DNA from: Bacteroidota bacterium
Lineage (GTDB): Bacteria > Bacteroidota > Bacteroidia > Bacteroidales > Prolixibacteraceae
Reading direction: 5' to 3'
DNA length: 6,502 nucleotides
Assembly: GCA_023488865.1 (NCBI GenBank)
Contig: JAMDDG010000400.1
Location: forward strand, 1-6,502
Shown here one piece after another: positions 5,594 to 6,502 of this stretch. Each line of letters starts with the position of its first letter. Positions within the stretch are counted from its first letter, which is position 1. Made by a program: the position numbers and the translations under genes. The notes beneath the pieces were generated by a model. It searched no databases and had not been told where the DNA came from. It worked only from the letters and a program-made list of their open reading frames with translations.

Positions 5594-5614
5594 TCTCAAC
5601 TTTCAACTCTCAAC
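5594..5614 (+). repeat. Three 7-bp pyrimidine-rich tandem units upstream of GH95
   Basis: tctcaac, tttcaac and tctcaac are adjacent at 5594-5614, within a wider C/T/A tract (about 5577-5620) that ends seven bases before the GH95 ATG. The transcript leader would be nearly free of G and therefore unstructured, which may help initiation without a Shine-Dalgarno. Length variation by slippage is possible. The rest of the 5504-5626 spacer shows nothing else I can support. Confidence 0.55.
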
Positions 5615-5626
5615 TCACTTAACGCT

Positions 5627-6487
5627 ATGAAAAAATATTTTATCCTGCTCTTCTGCCTTGTTTCGATGGCATTTCCTGCGCTGTCACAACAGAAAATCCA
5701 ACCGCTCGAATTGTGGTACAACCAGCCGTCGAAAGTCTGGGAAGAGGCGCTGCCGCTGGGCAACGGCACGACCGGGGCCATGGTGTACGGCGGCATCAAC
5801 CGCGAGCAGTTTGCGCTAAACGACCATACGCTCTGGTCGGGCTATCCCAATCCGGGCAACAAGCCAAAAGGTCCTGAAATTTTACCCAAAGTGCGGGAAG
5901 CCATCTTTAACGGCGACTACGACGAAGCCGGAAAACTCTGGAAAGGCCTGCACGGTCCCTACTCCGACGTCTACCTGACCATGGGCGACCTCTTTCTGAA
6001 GTTCGGATTCCCCGATACCCTGGTTGAGAACTACACCCGGAAACTCGATCTGAGAACAGCTGTTTCGACCATTGGCTTCACCCGCGACAAGGTGAATTAC
6101 AAGCGCGAATCCTTTATCAGCTTCCCCGATCAGGTAATGGTGGTTAAACTGACGTCCTCCGAACAAAAGAAAATCTCGTTTGAGGCGATTTTGTCCTCCA
6201 AACTGCACTTCACCGTCAGGGTGGTAGCGCCCGATTACCTGGTGCTCACCGGCAAGGCTCCCAAACATGTGGCCCACCGCGCCGAAGAACCGCAACAAAT
6301 CGTCTACGACGAAGCCGGCGGCGAAGGGATGAACTTCGAAATTCACCTCAAACTGATCTCCAAAGGCGGCAGTCTGATCTCCTCCAACAACTCCATCGGA
6401 ATAAAAAATGCCGACGAAGCGGTGCTACTGATGACGGAAGCCACCAGCCCCTGTTCGATTTCATGGAAGAGCTGGCCATCAGTTTGA
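5627..6487 (+). CDS. GH95 family alpha-L-fucosidase, N-terminal part, frame broken near window end
   Basis: Start of an inverting GH95 enzyme (alpha-1,2-L-fucosidase or alpha-L-galactosidase), normally near 800 residues; only about 274 are recognisable here. ATG 5627 opens a Sec signal peptide (MKKYFILLFCLVSMAFPALS), so the in-frame codons upstream to 5561 are rejected. LELWYNQPSKVWEEALPLGN (27-46), GTTGAMVYGG (47-56), NDHTLWSGYPNPG (65-77) and YLTMGDLFLKF (116-126) are classic motifs of the GH95 N-terminal beta-sandwich domain, which continues to ADEAVLLMTEATS (about 262-274). The following SFNGF-type segment and the entire (alpha/alpha)6 catalytic domain are missing. After Ser274 the frame gives 12 unrelated residues and a stop at 6485-6487. 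Another frame there encodes catalytic-domain-like sequence. The break is 15-55 bases from the edge, so an assembly error is as likely as a real pseudogene. Paired with GH29, it supports fucosylated substrates. Confidence 0.9.
   Translation: MKKYFILLFCLVSMAFPALSQQKIQPLELWYNQPSKVWEEALPLGNGTTGAMVYGGINREQFALNDHTLWSGYPNPGNKPKGPEILPKVREAIFNGDYDEAGKLWKGLHGPYSDVYLTMGDLFLKFGFPDTLVENYTRKLDLRTAVSTIGFTRDKVNYKRESFISFPDQVMVVKLTSSEQKKISFEAILSSKLHFTVRVVAPDYLVLTGKAPKHVAHRAEEPQQIVYDEAGGEGMNFEIHLKLISKGGSLISSNNSIGIKNADEAVLLMTEATSPCSISWKSWPSV
6445..6483 (+). other. Displaced GH95 catalytic-domain fragment in a different frame
   Basis: Frame two from the GH95 ORF reads QPLFDFMEELAIS at 6445-6483. A block of the form QPLFD-hydrophobic-x-x-L normally sits in GH95 proteins a couple of hundred residues downstream, just before the GW-x-x-HHN-x-D segment. 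It follows ADEAVLLMTEATS with no linker, so roughly 200-250 codons appear to be missing. From 6483 a third frame reads FEVNFE to the window end, again suggesting a small skip. Confidence 0.5.
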
Positions 6488-6502
6488 GGTGAATTTCGAA
6501 GT

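Noticed and set aside
5561..5626. Upstream extension of the GH95 start
   Set aside because: Those codons come from the pyrimidine repeat tract, and ATG 5627 begins a textbook signal peptide.

Overview
The window looks like part of a carbohydrate-degradation locus (polysaccharide utilization locus, PUL) from a member of the Bacteroidota, probably from a metagenome. The evidence is the gene content: a polysaccharide lyase, two fucosidase families and a GH28-type protein, most with export signals. The AT-rich spacers are full of small palindromes and tandem repeats, the starts lack strong Shine-Dalgarno sequences, and coding DNA is clearly more GC-rich than the spacers. I cannot name a genus. 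No SusC/SusD pair, regulator or sulfatase lies inside the window, so calling it a PUL is inference.

Layout, all real genes on the + strand: (1) 1-1152, the 3' part of a PL6 family lyase (alginate lyase / chondroitinase B fold), cut by the left edge. (2) 1153-1605, a spacer with three short palindromes, a minus-strand remnant of a protein-coding gene, and copy A of a degraded repeat. (3) 1606-3039, a complete secreted GH29 alpha-L-fucosidase. (4) 3040-3240, a spacer holding a perfect 15-bp hairpin and a roughly 109-bp direct duplication (118-bp period) that copies the start region of the next gene. (5) 3241-4566, a secreted GH28-type beta-helix protein that keeps the aspartates but lacks the usual GHG and RIK motifs. 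(6) 4567-4756, a spacer with copy B of the degraded repeat. (7) 4757-5503, a subclass B1 metallo-beta-lactamase with all six zinc ligands. (8) 5504-5626, a spacer of small tandem repeats. (9) 5627 to the right edge, the N-terminal third of a GH95 fucosidase, whose reading frame breaks near 6448, where sequence resembling the distant catalytic domain appears abruptly.

Taken together, the enzymes would depolymerise a uronic-acid-containing, fucose-decorated polysaccharide. The PL6 lyase would cleave 4-linked uronates by beta-elimination, the GH28-like protein may act on (galact)uronosyl linkages, and GH29 (retaining) and GH95 (inverting) would remove fucose-type side residues. Pectin (for example RG-II-like), an algal polymer or a host glycosaminoglycan are all possible, and the sequence alone does not decide. 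The metallo-beta-lactamase is out of place functionally and is the most surprising gene. The points most worth following up are that gene, the atypical GH28 active site, the duplicated gene start at 3123/3241, the paired repeat upstream of GH29 and the metallo-beta-lactamase, and the broken GH95 end.
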